Source of the DNA: Gracilibacter sp. BRH_c7a
Lineage (GTDB): Bacteria > Bacillota > Desulfitobacteriia > Desulfitobacteriales > Syntrophobotulaceae
DNA length: 50,787 nucleotides
Direction: 5' to 3'
Assembly: GCA_001516055.1 (NCBI GenBank)
Contig: LOEZ01000036.1
Location: 1 to 50,787, forward strand
The translations under genes and the position numbers were made by a program. Of the stretch, positions 1 to 8,824 are shown one piece after another (positions within the stretch are counted from its first letter, which is position 1; each line of letters starts with the position of its first letter). The notes under the pieces are model-generated. The model searched no databases. It was not told the DNA's origin and saw only the letters and a program-made list of their open reading frames with translations.

Positions 1-596
1 ACTCCCAAACTATATTTACGAGCAAAGAAGTAGTTTGTTATAAATAAGGCTGTTCCAACAATAATCCCCGGGACAATTCCCGCTATAAACAACTTCGTGA
101 TACTTGTACCGGACATAACTCCATACAAAATCATCGGGATACTTGGAGGTAGAATAATCGCCATTGTCGAGGCAACGGATACGATTGCTACAGCAAAGCC
201 TCCTGGGTAATTTTGTTTCTTCATTTGGGGTATCAAAATTCCACCCAGAGCTGCCGCGCCTGCAACAGCAGATCCTGAAATCTCAGCAAATATCATGGAA
301 GTAAGAACCGTTACCTGGGCTAATCCTCCGCGCATAAAACCAACCAGACTGGTTGCAAAATTTATGAGCCTTGCAGAGAGGTTACAAGCATCCATCAATT
401 CTCCAACCAACATAAATAGTGGAATGGCTAACAGAGGGAATTTATTTGCTCCGTCAAATAAAACGATAGGCATCATTTCCATAGGAGCATTTGAAATTAT
501 AAATAGAATAAATCCGACAACCCCTAAGGCAAAACCGATAGGCATCCCTAAAAGAACAAACACGATAAGTCCGACAAATAATATAGTTCCAATCAC
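1..596 (-). CDS. dctM: TRAP transporter large permease (DctM), partial
   Basis: Large membrane subunit of a tripartite ATP-independent periplasmic (TRAP) transporter, which imports an organic acid or similar solute using an ion gradient. About 198 N-terminal residues are visible; the rest lies beyond the left edge (the family is usually about 425-430 residues). Translation from a GTG at 596, preceded by AGGAG nine bases upstream, gives alternating hydrophobic helices and the typical DctM stretches GMPIGFALG, FPLLAIPLFMLVGELM, AEISGSAVAGAAALGGILIP and ILPPSIPMILYG. It follows dctQ after 30 bases in the order dctP-dctQ-dctM. The substrate cannot be read from sequence. Confidence 0.93.
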   Translation of the reverse strand, partial: MIGTILFVGLIVFVLLGMPIGFALGVVGFILFIISNAPMEMMPIVLFDGANKFPLLAIPLFMLVGELMDACNLSARLINFATSLVGFMRGGLAQVTVLTSMIFAEISGSAVAGAAALGGILIPQMKKQNYPGGFAVAIVSVASTMAIILPPSIPMILYGVMSGTSITKLFIAGIVPGIIVGTALFITNYFFARKYSLG

Positions 597-626
597 TTGT
601 TATCACTCCTTAAACGCCTTCTCATT

Positions 627-1139
627 TTAAATCAATCTCTCCTCGTCAACTTTTGTTTCAACTTTCTCTTGCCCCTTAAACGCCTTAATCGTATCGAATA
701 TCAATGCCAGTGCCATCAATGCTCCGCCTATCGGTATGATGGAGTAGAAAAATCCTTTGGAAAGAGGAAGGGAAACTGTCTCATTTCCGAAAGACCTCAT
801 CATCAAGAAATATCCATAATACGAAAGGTATAGCACAAAAATAGTCATAGCTGAATTGAAAATAGTAGTAACGGCAAGTCGCATAGGCCTGGGTAATTTA
901 TCATAGAGCGTTTCAAAACGAATGTGTTTTCCATTAAAAAGAGCATAGGCTGATCCAAGGAATGTAATCCAAACCAAAACAAATCCTGAAAACTCGAATG
1001 TCCACTGTGCTGCAGCATTTAATACATACCGGGTAAACACTCCCCAGCTAACACTAACAGTAACAGCTATTAAAAGAATAATGAGAGCCCATTTTAAAAA
1101 CTTCAGTATGGCCTGTTCCATTTTATCAAGAAATAGCAT
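627..1139 (-). CDS. dctQ: TRAP transporter small permease (DctQ)
   Basis: Small membrane subunit of the TRAP transporter; in this family it forms the permease with DctM. The 170-residue protein has four predicted membrane helices: residues about 12-35, 50-67, 90-110 and 128-150. The segment AAAQWTFEFSGFVLVWITFLG and the following GKHIRFETLYDKLP match the DctQ family pattern of an aromatic-rich second helix followed by a basic loop. Length is typical. AAGGAGG lies about ten bases before the ATG. It lies between dctP and dctM, after a 165-base gap that contains a perfect inverted repeat which may lower its expression relative to dctP. Confidence 0.93.
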   Translation of the reverse strand: MLFLDKMEQAILKFLKWALIILLIAVTVSVSWGVFTRYVLNAAAQWTFEFSGFVLVWITFLGSAYALFNGKHIRFETLYDKLPRPMRLAVTTIFNSAMTIFVLYLSYYGYFLMMRSFGNETVSLPLSKGFFYSIIPIGGALMALALIFDTIKAFKGQEKVETKVDEERLI

Positions 1140-1173
1140 TTCTCTTTTGCCTCCTTAACCTTTATAATTTGAC

Positions 1174-1237
1174 AACTCATGTCCCTCATATTCTAAAGAT
1201 ATTTAAGCAGCAATTGAAGAATAAAGGGACATGAGTT
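1174..1237 (-). promoter_or_regulatory. 13-bp perfect inverted repeat between dctP and dctQ
   Basis: The arms at 1174-1186 and 1225-1237 (AACTCATGTCCCT and its complement) pair perfectly over 13 bp with a 38-base loop. The repeat lies inside the dctP-dctQ gap on the transcribed strand. No U-run follows directly, so this looks more like an mRNA-stabilising or attenuating hairpin than a full terminator. TRAP operons commonly make far more binding protein than permease, and a hairpin here would fit that; the function is inferred. Confidence 0.6.
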
Positions 1238-1304
1238 TTTCATTAAGATCCTATTTATTACCCCGATGAGGCTTTTTTACTATTATGATAGATACTAAAT
1301 ATAC

Positions 1305-2348
1305 TTATGATGCAGCATTACATCTTTTTGCTTCTTCAACTACCATATCTACGAATGCAGGATCAATAGATTCTTTAAGAATTTCAATTACAGGTGCTAC
1401 TTCAGCTTGGAATGCGGCTGAGTCTGCGGTGTTAACTTCCATTCCTGCATCCTCGAATTTCTTGAGTAAAGTATCCCCTGCTTCTTCGCCATACTGACGT
1501 GACCATGTACCTGCATCAATAGCAGCTTGTTCTAAAAGATCTCTCTGATCTTGAGTCAATCCATCCCACCATACTTTACTTGCGGTTAGGTAACCTGGAG
1601 TATAGGTGTGGTTCGTAATGGATAGATATTTTTGAGCCTCATAGAATTTTCCGGCTTCGATTTGAACGTATGGATTTTCTTGTCCGTCAACGACTCCCTG
1701 TTGGAGAGCTGTAAATACTTCACTGAAGTCCATTGTTATTGGATTAGCACCAAATTGCTGGAAGGCTGCTACACGGAGCTTGCTTTGTGGGACGCGAAGT
1801 TTAATTCCATTTAAATCTGAAGGTACATTGATAGGACGAACATTATTGGTTATTTGACGGAAACCATTTTCCACGAACCCTATTCCGACAAGACCATTCT
1901 CTTCAAATAAAGGTTGTAATTCGTTTTTCCATACATCTCCTTCAGAGAACATCTGCACTGCGGCATGGTTCTTAAATAAGAATGGAATATCAAAAACTCC
2001 AAACTTAGGATCTACTTGCGCCATAGCTGTTGACGGAAGTGACATTTCAATTGCACCCGTCTGATGAGCATCAATAGCATCTAGATCTTTTGCTAACTGT
2101 CCATCTGCAAATAATTGAACTTCGATAGCTCCTTTGGAGCGCTCTTCAACAAGTTCTTTAAATTTAGCTCCACTTTCGTATAATGCTCCACCCTTACTGG
2201 ATGTACTGGAAAGTTTCAAAGTTAGTTTTTCTGCAGGTGCATCTTTAGCATCATCCTTAGGTGCAGCAGCAGGAGTAGTTCCACACCCAATCAGGGCGAT
2301 AGCGAGCACCATAACAAGTAGTACAGTAAAAATACGGTTTTTCTTCAT
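1305..2348 (-). CDS. dctP: TRAP transporter substrate-binding lipoprotein (DctP)
   Basis: Extracytoplasmic solute-binding protein that captures the substrate and delivers it to DctQM. The 347-residue precursor has a lipoprotein signal: basic MKKNR, a hydrophobic helix, and lipobox L19-I20-G21-C22, so it should be lipid-anchored outside the membrane. The DctP family pattern is clear: the segment FVENGFRQITN followed by GIKLRVPQ (the binding-site Arg region) and then TALQQGVVDGQENPY. Length is normal. It is the first gene of dctPQM and is preceded by a sigma-54-type promoter about 150 bases upstream. GAGGGGAGAA lies before the ATG. The ligand is not predictable; C4-dicarboxylates are only one option. 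Confidence 0.95.
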   Translation of the reverse strand: MKKNRIFTVLLVMVLAIALIGCGTTPAAAPKDDAKDAPAEKLTLKLSSTSSKGGALYESGAKFKELVEERSKGAIEVQLFADGQLAKDLDAIDAHQTGAIEMSLPSTAMAQVDPKFGVFDIPFLFKNHAAVQMFSEGDVWKNELQPLFEENGLVGIGFVENGFRQITNNVRPINVPSDLNGIKLRVPQSKLRVAAFQQFGANPITMDFSEVFTALQQGVVDGQENPYVQIEAGKFYEAQKYLSITNHTYTPGYLTASKVWWDGLTQDQRDLLEQAAIDAGTWSRQYGEEAGDTLLKKFEDAGMEVNTADSAAFQAEVAPVIEILKESIDPAFVDMVVEEAKRCNAAS

Positions 2349-2510
2349 TTAAAATTCTCCCCTCTCATTTTCGTAAAAAGTTTAATAGGTACGCTTTTAT
2401 TTTAACTTCCTCTTTTTCACCTCCATTAAATTTTTTGTATCAGAAAATAGAACTAATTTTTCGAGAGATTATTTTTTCTCCCAAAAAAATTCTCTTCTTG
2501 CATTAAGTAT

Positions 2511-2526
2511 TGCAATTTCCATGCCA
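2511..2526 (-). promoter_or_regulatory. sigma-54 (-24/-12) promoter of dctPQM
   Basis: On the minus strand the sequence reads TGGCAT-GGAAA-TTGCA, one base from the sigma-54 consensus TGGCAC-N5-TTGCA, with the GG and GC dinucleotides exactly 12 bases apart. It points at dctP, giving a 5' leader of about 150 bases. Sigma-54 promoters need an AAA+ enhancer-binding activator; none is in the window. The 2349-2903 gap holds no convincing gene; it contains this promoter, the palindrome at 2711-2727 and the terminator at 2862-2885. Confidence 0.75.
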
Positions 2527-2710
2527 ACTTTTGGACAAATCTGCAATTGAACATCTTGTGATTTTTTGCATTATTCTTACAACTTGGTTTCTTGCTTGTT
2601 TTTTAAAAAAATATAATTTAATTTTCAAAAAATATTGAATTGTACTATTAATCTCAATTGACATTTTTTCTTGTTTTGTATCTATACTGAAACGCTTATC
2701 TGTTCCCCGG

Positions 2711-2727
2711 ATGAAATGCTGTTTCAT
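2711..2727. promoter_or_regulatory. Palindrome, possible enhancer-binding site for the sigma-54 promoter
   Basis: ATGAAA-TGCTG-TTTCAT has perfect 6-bp arms and lies about 190 bases upstream of the -24/-12 element, a usual distance for an upstream activator site. A related half-site, TGAAACGC, lies about 30 bases closer to the promoter. The role is inferred from position and symmetry only. Confidence 0.4.
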
Positions 2728-2861
2728 GCTTGAAACTTCGGATTAACACTTTCTGGATTATACTCCCATAAATAAGCATAATTATTTGAACATTGATATT
2801 ATTCTGTTACTTTAAAAAAATTCGACATATAGGCTGTAAAATCCTGCTTTTATATAAAAGA

Positions 2862-2885
2862 TAGAGTGTCCTATCGGACACTCTA
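2862..2885 (-). terminator. Intrinsic terminator after the zinc alcohol dehydrogenase
   Basis: A perfect 10-bp stem (TAGAGTGTCC / GGACACTCTA) with a 4-base loop lies 18 bases past the stop of the dehydrogenase and is followed on the minus strand by CTTTTAT. It separates that gene from the downstream TRAP operon. Confidence 0.85.
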
Positions 2886-2903
2886 TTTACTATCGTTACT
2901 CCA

Positions 2904-3890
2904 TTAAGGACGAAGAATTACCTTAATTGCTGTATCATCCTTATCCACAAGATCAAAAGCTTCTTTAATATCAGCTAAAGGAAATTCATTGGTAATAAGT
3001 GTCTTTATATCAATCATCCCCATAATAACGGGTTTCAGTGAAGGAGGAGTCCACACATACCTCTCCCGCCAACTATGATGGACCAAGCAGGTATTGATAA
3101 ATTCTATCCCATCATCGTGCCAACGGCTAATATCCAGAGTTACCGGTTGAGTAATCCAGCTATACCATACGAACTTTCCATTATGTTTAATCATTTGGGT
3201 ACACATGTTGATAGATTCTTGACTTCCTGCTGCCTCAATCACAACATCTGCCCCTATACCTTTTGTTAATTCTAAAACCTTTTCTACAGCATTCTCTTTT
3301 TTTGCATTAATGACAACTGATGCCCCTAACTTCTTAGCCAACTGTAATTTCCCATCTAAAACATCAACTACAATAACTTGAGCGGCACCCTTTAACCTGG
3401 CAACTTGAGCAATGATTTGACCGGCGAAACCGCCGCCCATAACCACGACCTGATCTCCTACCTGTACTTGAGAGTTAAGCCCAGAATACATCGCACAGGC
3501 GATAGGTTCTCCGAGGCTGGCTATGTCCATATCTAAACCTTCAGGTACTGGCTGAAGTTCCCAGACTTTAGCCTTAAAATACTCTGCTAAGTTATTGTTC
3601 CACCCAAAAGCTATAACCTTATCCCCTACTTTATACTCTCTAACTTTGGAACCCACTTCTACAACAGTTCCACCACTTTCGTGCCCTAAATAAAAAGGAA
3701 ATTTGGGTTCTTGGCGGAACTCAGCGGTTTTCGGAGGTAGTTGACCACGATAAAAAGTTTTATCTGATCCGCATATACCGATAAGATGATTTTTTACTAT
3801 GACCTCATCATCACCGCACTCCAATTCCCTGTCCACTAAATAGATGTTGTATGCTGCTTCAAGTAAAGCTGCTTTCGTTTTTATGACCAT
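2904..3890 (-). CDS. Zinc-dependent alcohol dehydrogenase family protein
   Basis: Medium-chain dehydrogenase/reductase that probably oxidises an alcohol or polyol with NAD. Catalytic zinc ligands are visible: C40 in GICGSD, H70-E71 in LGHESGG, and E128 in GEPIACA. The Rossmann motif GGGFAG (152-157) is followed by VIVVD ending at D176, which favours NAD over NADP. The four-cysteine structural zinc loop is missing: the segment between about 90 and 110 reads KVIAFGWNNNLAEYF. At 328 residues it is slightly short for the family. AAAGGAG lies before the ATG. It is separated from dctPQM by a terminator and 555 bases, so shared metabolism with the TRAP substrate is possible but unproven. Confidence 0.88.
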   Translation of the reverse strand: MVIKTKAALLEAAYNIYLVDRELECGDDEVIVKNHLIGICGSDKTFYRGQLPPKTAEFRQEPKFPFYLGHESGGTVVEVGSKVREYKVGDKVIAFGWNNNLAEYFKAKVWELQPVPEGLDMDIASLGEPIACAMYSGLNSQVQVGDQVVVMGGGFAGQIIAQVARLKGAAQVIVVDVLDGKLQLAKKLGASVVINAKKENAVEKVLELTKGIGADVVIEAAGSQESINMCTQMIKHNGKFVWYSWITQPVTLDISRWHDDGIEFINTCLVHHSWRERYVWTPPSLKPVIMGMIDIKTLITNEFPLADIKEAFDLVDKDDTAIKVILRP

Positions 3891-4026
3891 AATTCCACTC
3901 CTTTTAATTATCCTTTCAGAATATTTAGATATATTTTGTTATTAGTATATTTCGTCCTCGATGTCTGATTCCCTTTTTTTAAACCGTCTTTTTTGAAATC
4001 ATCATTTTAAATTTATTCTTTATTTT

Positions 4027-4407
4027 CTAATCTTTACTAGGTTTGTCTATAGATATATTTTTCTCAATATCATCCATTTTTTGCCTTATTAGACCAAGCT
4101 CTTGGGTAAGGTTTTTAACCCGGTTTGACGTCCTAGACAATGAGATTGTTAAGCTAAAAGAGATCATCAATAATGAAATAATCCCCAAGAAATATATCGC
4201 ATTAACTGAAGCTTTAATCCCCATTATATCTGCAGTAAAATCAGCAATAGATGGAAAAATGGCTAATACCACAAACAAAATACTGATGGAAATCCATAAC
4301 AACGCATATTTTAGCTCTAAGCGATACCTCTTAACCAGATTTGTCAATATAATTAAACTCAATAATGAGAAAACTAAAAGAATAATCCTTAATTTAAGCT
4401 CCATCAT
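4027..4407 (-). CDS. DUF2304 membrane protein (glycosyltransferase partner)
   Basis: Small 126-residue membrane protein with three predicted helices (about 5-25, 34-54 and 68-90), then a charged coiled-coil tail (residues about 92-120). The pattern, including a Lys/Arg-rich loop before YALLWISISI, fits DUF2304, a family usually coupled to DPM1-like GT2 enzymes. Its start overlaps the GT2 stop by 14 bases, so the two are probably translationally coupled. A second GT2-DUF2304 pair with the same overlap lies at 28090-29179. A role as membrane partner of the glycosyltransferase is inferred. Confidence 0.8.
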   Translation of the reverse strand: MMELKLRIILLVFSLLSLIILTNLVKRYRLELKYALLWISISILFVVLAIFPSIADFTADIMGIKASVNAIYFLGIISLLMISFSLTISLSRTSNRVKNLTQELGLIRQKMDDIEKNISIDKPSKD

Positions 4408-5125
4408 CGTAATTCATCGTCCCTTTCCTATTTTCCGACTTTCTAAAGGCTTCAATCATAATGGCAGTAGATACTTTAACCATATAGTAAATCGACCTAT
4501 AATGATGAATAGAAGAGGAGCCTGCCAGTCTTTCCTTCATTGTGACAGGTATTTCCTGAATGATATACCCTTTCCGTTTAAGGTAAACAATCGATTCCGG
4601 TTCGGGATAATCCTTAGGATATGATAGTGCAAACTCCTTAATAATTCTTTTATTGCATGCCCGAAAACCTGAAGTCGGATCAGTAATCTTCTGTCCGGTA
4701 ATCCAATGTATCAAAGAATTAAAATATCTGCTCCCAATCCTCCGCATCACCGTCGATTGGAATCCAATTTTATTAATATAGCGAGAACCAATCACCAGAT
4801 CCGCTTTGCCCTCGATAAGGGGGGCAAGTATTCTAGTTAGATACTCAGGATCATGCTGCCCATCTCCGTCTACCTGAATGGCATAGTCAAAGTCGTTTTG
4901 AAATGCGTACAGATAACCGGTTTGAACCGCTCCGCCAATACCTAAATTCACAACTAGTTTTATGGCAATTGCTCCTACTTCCTTAGCCTTCTCGTAGGTA
5001 TTATCAGCTGATCCATCGTCTATAACAACAACTGTACTCTCTGGCAGAACTTGTTGTACGGATTGAATTACTTGTCCGATAGTATCAGCTTCATTATATG
5101 CGGGAATAATGATTGCAATTTTCAC
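4394..5125 (-). CDS. Family 2 glycosyltransferase, polyprenyl-phosphate sugar synthase type
   Basis: GT-A fold glycosyltransferase resembling dolichol-phosphate mannose synthase. It would transfer a sugar from a nucleotide sugar to a polyprenyl phosphate on the cytoplasmic face. Motifs visible in 243 residues: IIPAYNEADTI near the N-terminus, VVIDDGSADNT (nucleotide binding), QVDGDGQHDPEYL (metal-binding DxD), and VIGSRY plus DPTSGFRACNK in the acceptor region. No membrane anchor is obvious, which fits reliance on the overlapping DUF2304 protein. GTG start with GAGGAG upstream. The product could feed the GT-C-like enzymes at 16.4-20.4 kb, which typically use polyprenyl-linked donors (inference). 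Confidence 0.9.
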   Translation of the reverse strand: MKIAIIIPAYNEADTIGQVIQSVQQVLPESTVVVIDDGSADNTYEKAKEVGAIAIKLVVNLGIGGAVQTGYLYAFQNDFDYAIQVDGDGQHDPEYLTRILAPLIEGKADLVIGSRYINKIGFQSTVMRRIGSRYFNSLIHWITGQKITDPTSGFRACNKRIIKEFALSYPKDYPEPESIVYLKRKGYIIQEIPVTMKERLAGSSSIHHYRSIYYMVKVSTAIMIEAFRKSENRKGTMNYDDGA

Positions 5126-5154
5126 AAATCCATCTCCTCATAAAAAACATACTG

Positions 5155-6723
5155 TTATTGTAAATACTTGGTATTAGTATTTATAGGCATTAGTCTCTTA
5201 ATGGCCAGGTAGCTTAAGAGGTAGGCCCCAATACAAATAATGCTAATCAATGCTAAATAAGCGAACTTCAGTATCTCAGAACCATTCTCTACGCTGAACC
5301 ATAGATCTTTTACACCATAACTGGTGAAGAGTAAACCAATATTTGCTCCGAACAATGGAATCAAAGAATAAAGATACGGACGAATATCAGTAAGGTGTTT
5401 TCTCAATAGAAGATACAAGACTAGGGCATTAACAAACGTGCCTCCTGCTGCTGCATAACCAATGCCTACGGGGCCTAATGATTCAACCAAATACCAGACT
5501 AGGAAGAGATTGATGGACATGGAGAGAAATGCTGCTTTGAGAGGAATAGTTTTACTGCCTTTTAACATCGAGACTCTTATTAATAAGGCTGAAAAACCCT
5601 GCCAAACAATACAGAAAACATATCCGGAAAGGATTGTAGCCGTTATTTCTACCGAATGAGAATTAAACTCTCCTCTTTCAAAAAGGGTTTTAATAATGGG
5701 ATATCTTAATACATAAAGAATTATTGTTAACGGAGCAGTAAATAATGCCCCAACGAAAAGATACTTATATACACTATCTGAAAACGACTTCTTTTCTCCG
5801 GACAAGGCTTTTCTAGTAATCTCCGGGAAAGCCACTGTTGCTACAGCAGCTACAAAAACCCATATAGGGAATTGTACAAGCCTAAAAGCATAATTTAAGG
5901 CTGACAGCGTACCTGTATCTAGTCCTGTAGCCAGATATCTTTCAACAGTATATATAATTTGGGTTGAGCCTAATACCAGAACATAAGGCAGGAAGTTCTT
6001 CCAGATTGCGACTAGGTCAGCTTGAGATTCTTTCAATCTTTTGAAGTTAGGAATAATCCCAACTTTTTTAACCACAAAGTACCAGATGAAAGTGAATTGT
6101 CCAATAACAGCAAACCCTAAAAAAATACTAAGCCAGTATACTCCCTTGTCTAAAATAAGACTCTTCTGATATAAGAAAACTAAACCTAAAAAGAGTAGTG
6201 CATTGAAAACAACAGGACCTGCTGTGGAACTAACAAAACGGTTGTTAACCTGGAGCACAGCCATCCCAAGAGTGTTGAGAGGAAAAATGGTCAGAACCGG
6301 GATAAGGATAATCAGTAACTTTATTCCAAGTTCTTGCATTTCCAGACTTAAACCACTGCCCAGAGACGCGATAATTGTCGTTCGGTTAAAAAATAAGAGT
6401 GCTGTGATTACTACTCCAACTATGGCTGTATAAAGGACCGCTCCTGCTATTACCGCTTGAGGCTCTCTCTTATTTTTGTATAAAAACACTTCTGAAAGAA
6501 CAGGGATTACAGCCACTCCTAAAGCAACAGCCATTAGATTGTTCCCTAATGTATCCACAATAAAAAAGCTAAGAAGAAAAGTGTCTGCAATCGCAGATGT
6601 TCCAAGATAGGCTGCCATATAAACATCTTTGGCAAACGAGACAACAGCCAGCAGACAATTAACGGCAATTACCATGATTATATATTTGGATGAAGGTTTA
6701 TCTAGCAAATCCTGTATTTTCAT
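5155..6723 (-). CDS. MurJ/MviN-like lipid flippase
   Basis: Polytopic membrane protein of the MOP superfamily (MurJ/Wzx side), expected to flip a lipid-linked saccharide across the membrane. From the ATG at 6723 it has 522 residues and about 13-14 helices. N-terminal features such as YLGTSAIADTFLLSF and the following ALGVAVIPVLSEVF match MurJ-like proteins. The longest frame starts at a TTG (6789) inside the previous gene; I prefer 6723 because it leaves a 25-base gap and has a GGCGG site. Its position between polysaccharide deacetylase and GT2 genes suggests a dedicated exopolysaccharide flippase rather than the essential peptidoglycan one; not certain. Confidence 0.85.
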   Translation of the reverse strand: MKIQDLLDKPSSKYIIMVIAVNCLLAVVSFAKDVYMAAYLGTSAIADTFLLSFFIVDTLGNNLMAVALGVAVIPVLSEVFLYKNKREPQAVIAGAVLYTAIVGVVITALLFFNRTTIIASLGSGLSLEMQELGIKLLIILIPVLTIFPLNTLGMAVLQVNNRFVSSTAGPVVFNALLFLGLVFLYQKSLILDKGVYWLSIFLGFAVIGQFTFIWYFVVKKVGIIPNFKRLKESQADLVAIWKNFLPYVLVLGSTQIIYTVERYLATGLDTGTLSALNYAFRLVQFPIWVFVAAVATVAFPEITRKALSGEKKSFSDSVYKYLFVGALFTAPLTIILYVLRYPIIKTLFERGEFNSHSVEITATILSGYVFCIVWQGFSALLIRVSMLKGSKTIPLKAAFLSMSINLFLVWYLVESLGPVGIGYAAAGGTFVNALVLYLLLRKHLTDIRPYLYSLIPLFGANIGLLFTSYGVKDLWFSVENGSEILKFAYLALISIICIGAYLLSYLAIKRLMPINTNTKYLQ

Positions 6724-6748
6724 TTTTTCCGCCAAACTTATTTTCTTT

Positions 6749-7603
6749 TCAACTGAGCTCAAACACAGGGTATTCCTTTGTTTCCACAATCAGTTCTTTT
6801 AGGGGACAAAATTGGAAATTGTGCAAAAAATGCTTTATCTTTCCAAGATTATTTTTCAGATAAGCGTAATGGGTAATTTTAGTGAAAGTACTGACTTCCA
6901 GATGAGGTTGACCAGGATCAACCTCCCAGGGGTGAAAATAGGTAACTCCCGGGCGGGTTTTATTAACCGTCTGTAATAAATACTTCACTATAAAATACGG
7001 CAATACTCTAAAGTATAAACCTCCAGCAAAAGGAGTCCTAACCGGTCCTATCTCAAAGAGAGTAGGTGGAACCTCTAATATTCTCAAGGTTTTACCTTTT
7101 ACTTTAGGGTGGAAGAAGGCAAGTGGGGCATTGCTTATCCCTGAAAGATGTGTCTTAAACGGTTGGATACTTGAATCATAGAGAAATCCTTCTTCCTCTA
7201 AAACCTCTAAGGCCCATAGAGAGCTTTCCGTGATTGACCAAGTCGGTGCCCGAAAACACGTAATGTTTACTCCGGATATTTCCTCCAGTAACGTCTTGCT
7301 TCTGACAAGATCATCCCTAAATTCTTCTTTACTCATCTGCGTTATCATTTGGTGAGTATACCCATGGCTAGCCAGTTCATGTCCTTGTTGGACAATTCTG
7401 CGGACCAATTCAGGGTGACGGGCAGCCACACATCCTAACACAAAAAATGTAGCCTTAGCATCAACTTCTAACAGTAAATCTAAGATGAGATTAGTGCTAT
7501 ATTCTACCCTGTCCTCATACTTATCCCAAGTAACGTATGGAAAATTAAAATCCTGGGTCATATACCAGTCTTCTACATCGATGGTCAAGGCATTTTTCAT
7601 CAT
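6749..7603 (-). CDS. Polysaccharide deacetylase, DUF3473/XrtA-locus type
   Basis: NodB-fold carbohydrate esterase (CE4) that would remove N- or O-acetyl groups from a polysaccharide. The N-terminus NALTIDVEDWY carries the metal-binding Asp pair, with the His motif in SHGYTHQMI. The C-terminal part (FHPWEVDPGQP) is the DUF3473 region found in deacetylases of exosortase/EPS loci. 284 residues, no signal peptide visible, so it may act on lipid-linked intermediates in the cytoplasm or be exported by an unusual route. GGAG lies seven bases before the first ATG. A divergent paralogue is at 9456-10313. Confidence 0.9.
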   Translation of the reverse strand: MMKNALTIDVEDWYMTQDFNFPYVTWDKYEDRVEYSTNLILDLLLEVDAKATFFVLGCVAARHPELVRRIVQQGHELASHGYTHQMITQMSKEEFRDDLVRSKTLLEEISGVNITCFRAPTWSITESSLWALEVLEEEGFLYDSSIQPFKTHLSGISNAPLAFFHPKVKGKTLRILEVPPTLFEIGPVRTPFAGGLYFRVLPYFIVKYLLQTVNKTRPGVTYFHPWEVDPGQPHLEVSTFTKITHYAYLKNNLGKIKHFLHNFQFCPLKELIVETKEYPVFELS

Positions 7604-7633
7604 TCAACATCTCCGATTCCTATTCAATACATC

Positions 7634-8824
7634 TTACGTTCTTTTCAGGTACTTCCAATAGTATGGATTAAGCGCCAGTAAAGCCGGACAAATCCCGCAG
7701 GCCAAACTACCTCTAATATCTTCTTTGTCCCATTCCTCTGCCTCAGAAGGAAGTCCTCTTATAAAAGACATTACTTCTTCTCGGTTTTGTTTTTCTTCGC
7801 TGAGATACCTTAATATATCTCCAGGGATTAACCATCTGCATCTTACACCTTCTTCATAAGAAGGTGGGGTTTTGGAAGCCTGCCCCAGCACAGCTTGGGT
7901 ATATAAATAGGGAAAATCTACACCTGAACGAACTGCAAGCTCTAAACTTCCCCAAAATCTAGGATTGATTTCCATTAGCTTTGGAGTACCATCTGTCGGA
8001 TCTTCTTTCCATTCAACCATTGCAACTCCTCGCCATGATAATGCCGTAAGCAGTTTAATGCTTAAATCAACTAAGTGAGGTGCAAATATACTCTTTCTAT
8101 CCGTACTAGGTCCACCTGACACCGGATATTGTCTTATTCTTTCATGTCCAAAGTAAGCCACACAATCTCCATCTTGATCCATTAGAAGAGAGATACCAAT
8201 TCCCCGGCCTTTGGCACTGATTCTTTCCTGGATAATTAGGGGTCCATACTTCTCCCAATGAGAACGATAAGCCAGTTTGTCACCTGGCCTAGCATAAACG
8301 ATCCCAACCGAACCAGAACCTGTTCTAGGTTTTATCACAAACTCAGAACATCTAATTTCAGAGATTATTTTTTCTAGTTCATCCACGTTACTTGGCTCCC
8401 ATGTTTGTGGGACAGGCAAATCAAGATTTTTAGCAAGGGTAATCGTTGCCGCTTTATCTTCAGCTACTTCCAACGACTTATTAGTGGGAAGCAATACTTT
8501 CGCATATTTTACAACTTCATCGTAATTATGGACGACCCACATTAGCGTTGCATCCTCCATAGGAAACAAGACTGGTTTTGGGTTGCCATCATATTGGGTC
8601 AGGAGATCCATCAGCTTCTGCCCGAAGGCATCAGGATTATGCTCAGCAGTTGGAGCAAGTACGCGCTTACTGGTGTACTTGGACCAAAATCCGGTTGTGA
8701 ACAAAGAATCTCCCATGACACTTACTTCACAACCAGCTTTGCCTAAAGAACGTATAACACTAATACTCTTTCTCCATAGGCCGTCAGTTACAATTGTCTG
8801 AATAGGATTAGATTTTCTATTCAT
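7634..8824 (-). CDS. ATP-grasp domain protein (carboxylate-amine ligase-like)
   Basis: ATP-grasp enzyme, expected to activate a carboxylate as an acyl phosphate and join it to an amine or thiol; the substrate is unknown. In 396 residues: an N-terminal pre-ATP-grasp region (TDGLWRKSISVIRSLGKAG), ATP-binding VIKPRTGSGSVGIV, and the C-terminal metal site MEINPRFWGS followed by SGVDFPYLY. The start overlaps the HAD phosphatase stop by 4 bases (ATGA). A paralogue at 15236-16402 shares the same architecture. Enzymes of this type occur in polysaccharide loci, where they may attach amino acids to sugars (inference). Confidence 0.85.
   Translation of the reverse strand: MNRKSNPIQTIVTDGLWRKSISVIRSLGKAGCEVSVMGDSLFTTGFWSKYTSKRVLAPTAEHNPDAFGQKLMDLLTQYDGNPKPVLFPMEDATLMWVVHNYDEVVKYAKVLLPTNKSLEVAEDKAATITLAKNLDLPVPQTWEPSNVDELEKIISEIRCSEFVIKPRTGSGSVGIVYARPGDKLAYRSHWEKYGPLIIQERISAKGRGIGISLLMDQDGDCVAYFGHERIRQYPVSGGPSTDRKSIFAPHLVDLSIKLLTALSWRGVAMVEWKEDPTDGTPKLMEINPRFWGSLELAVRSGVDFPYLYTQAVLGQASKTPPSYEEGVRCRWLIPGDILRYLSEEKQNREEVMSFIRGLPSEAEEWDKEDIRGSLACGICPALLALNPYYWKYLKRT

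Noticed and set aside
2503-2727. Minus-strand 74-codon frame upstream of dctP
   Set aside because: Covers the sigma-54 promoter and palindrome, has no good ribosome site and low-complexity composition.
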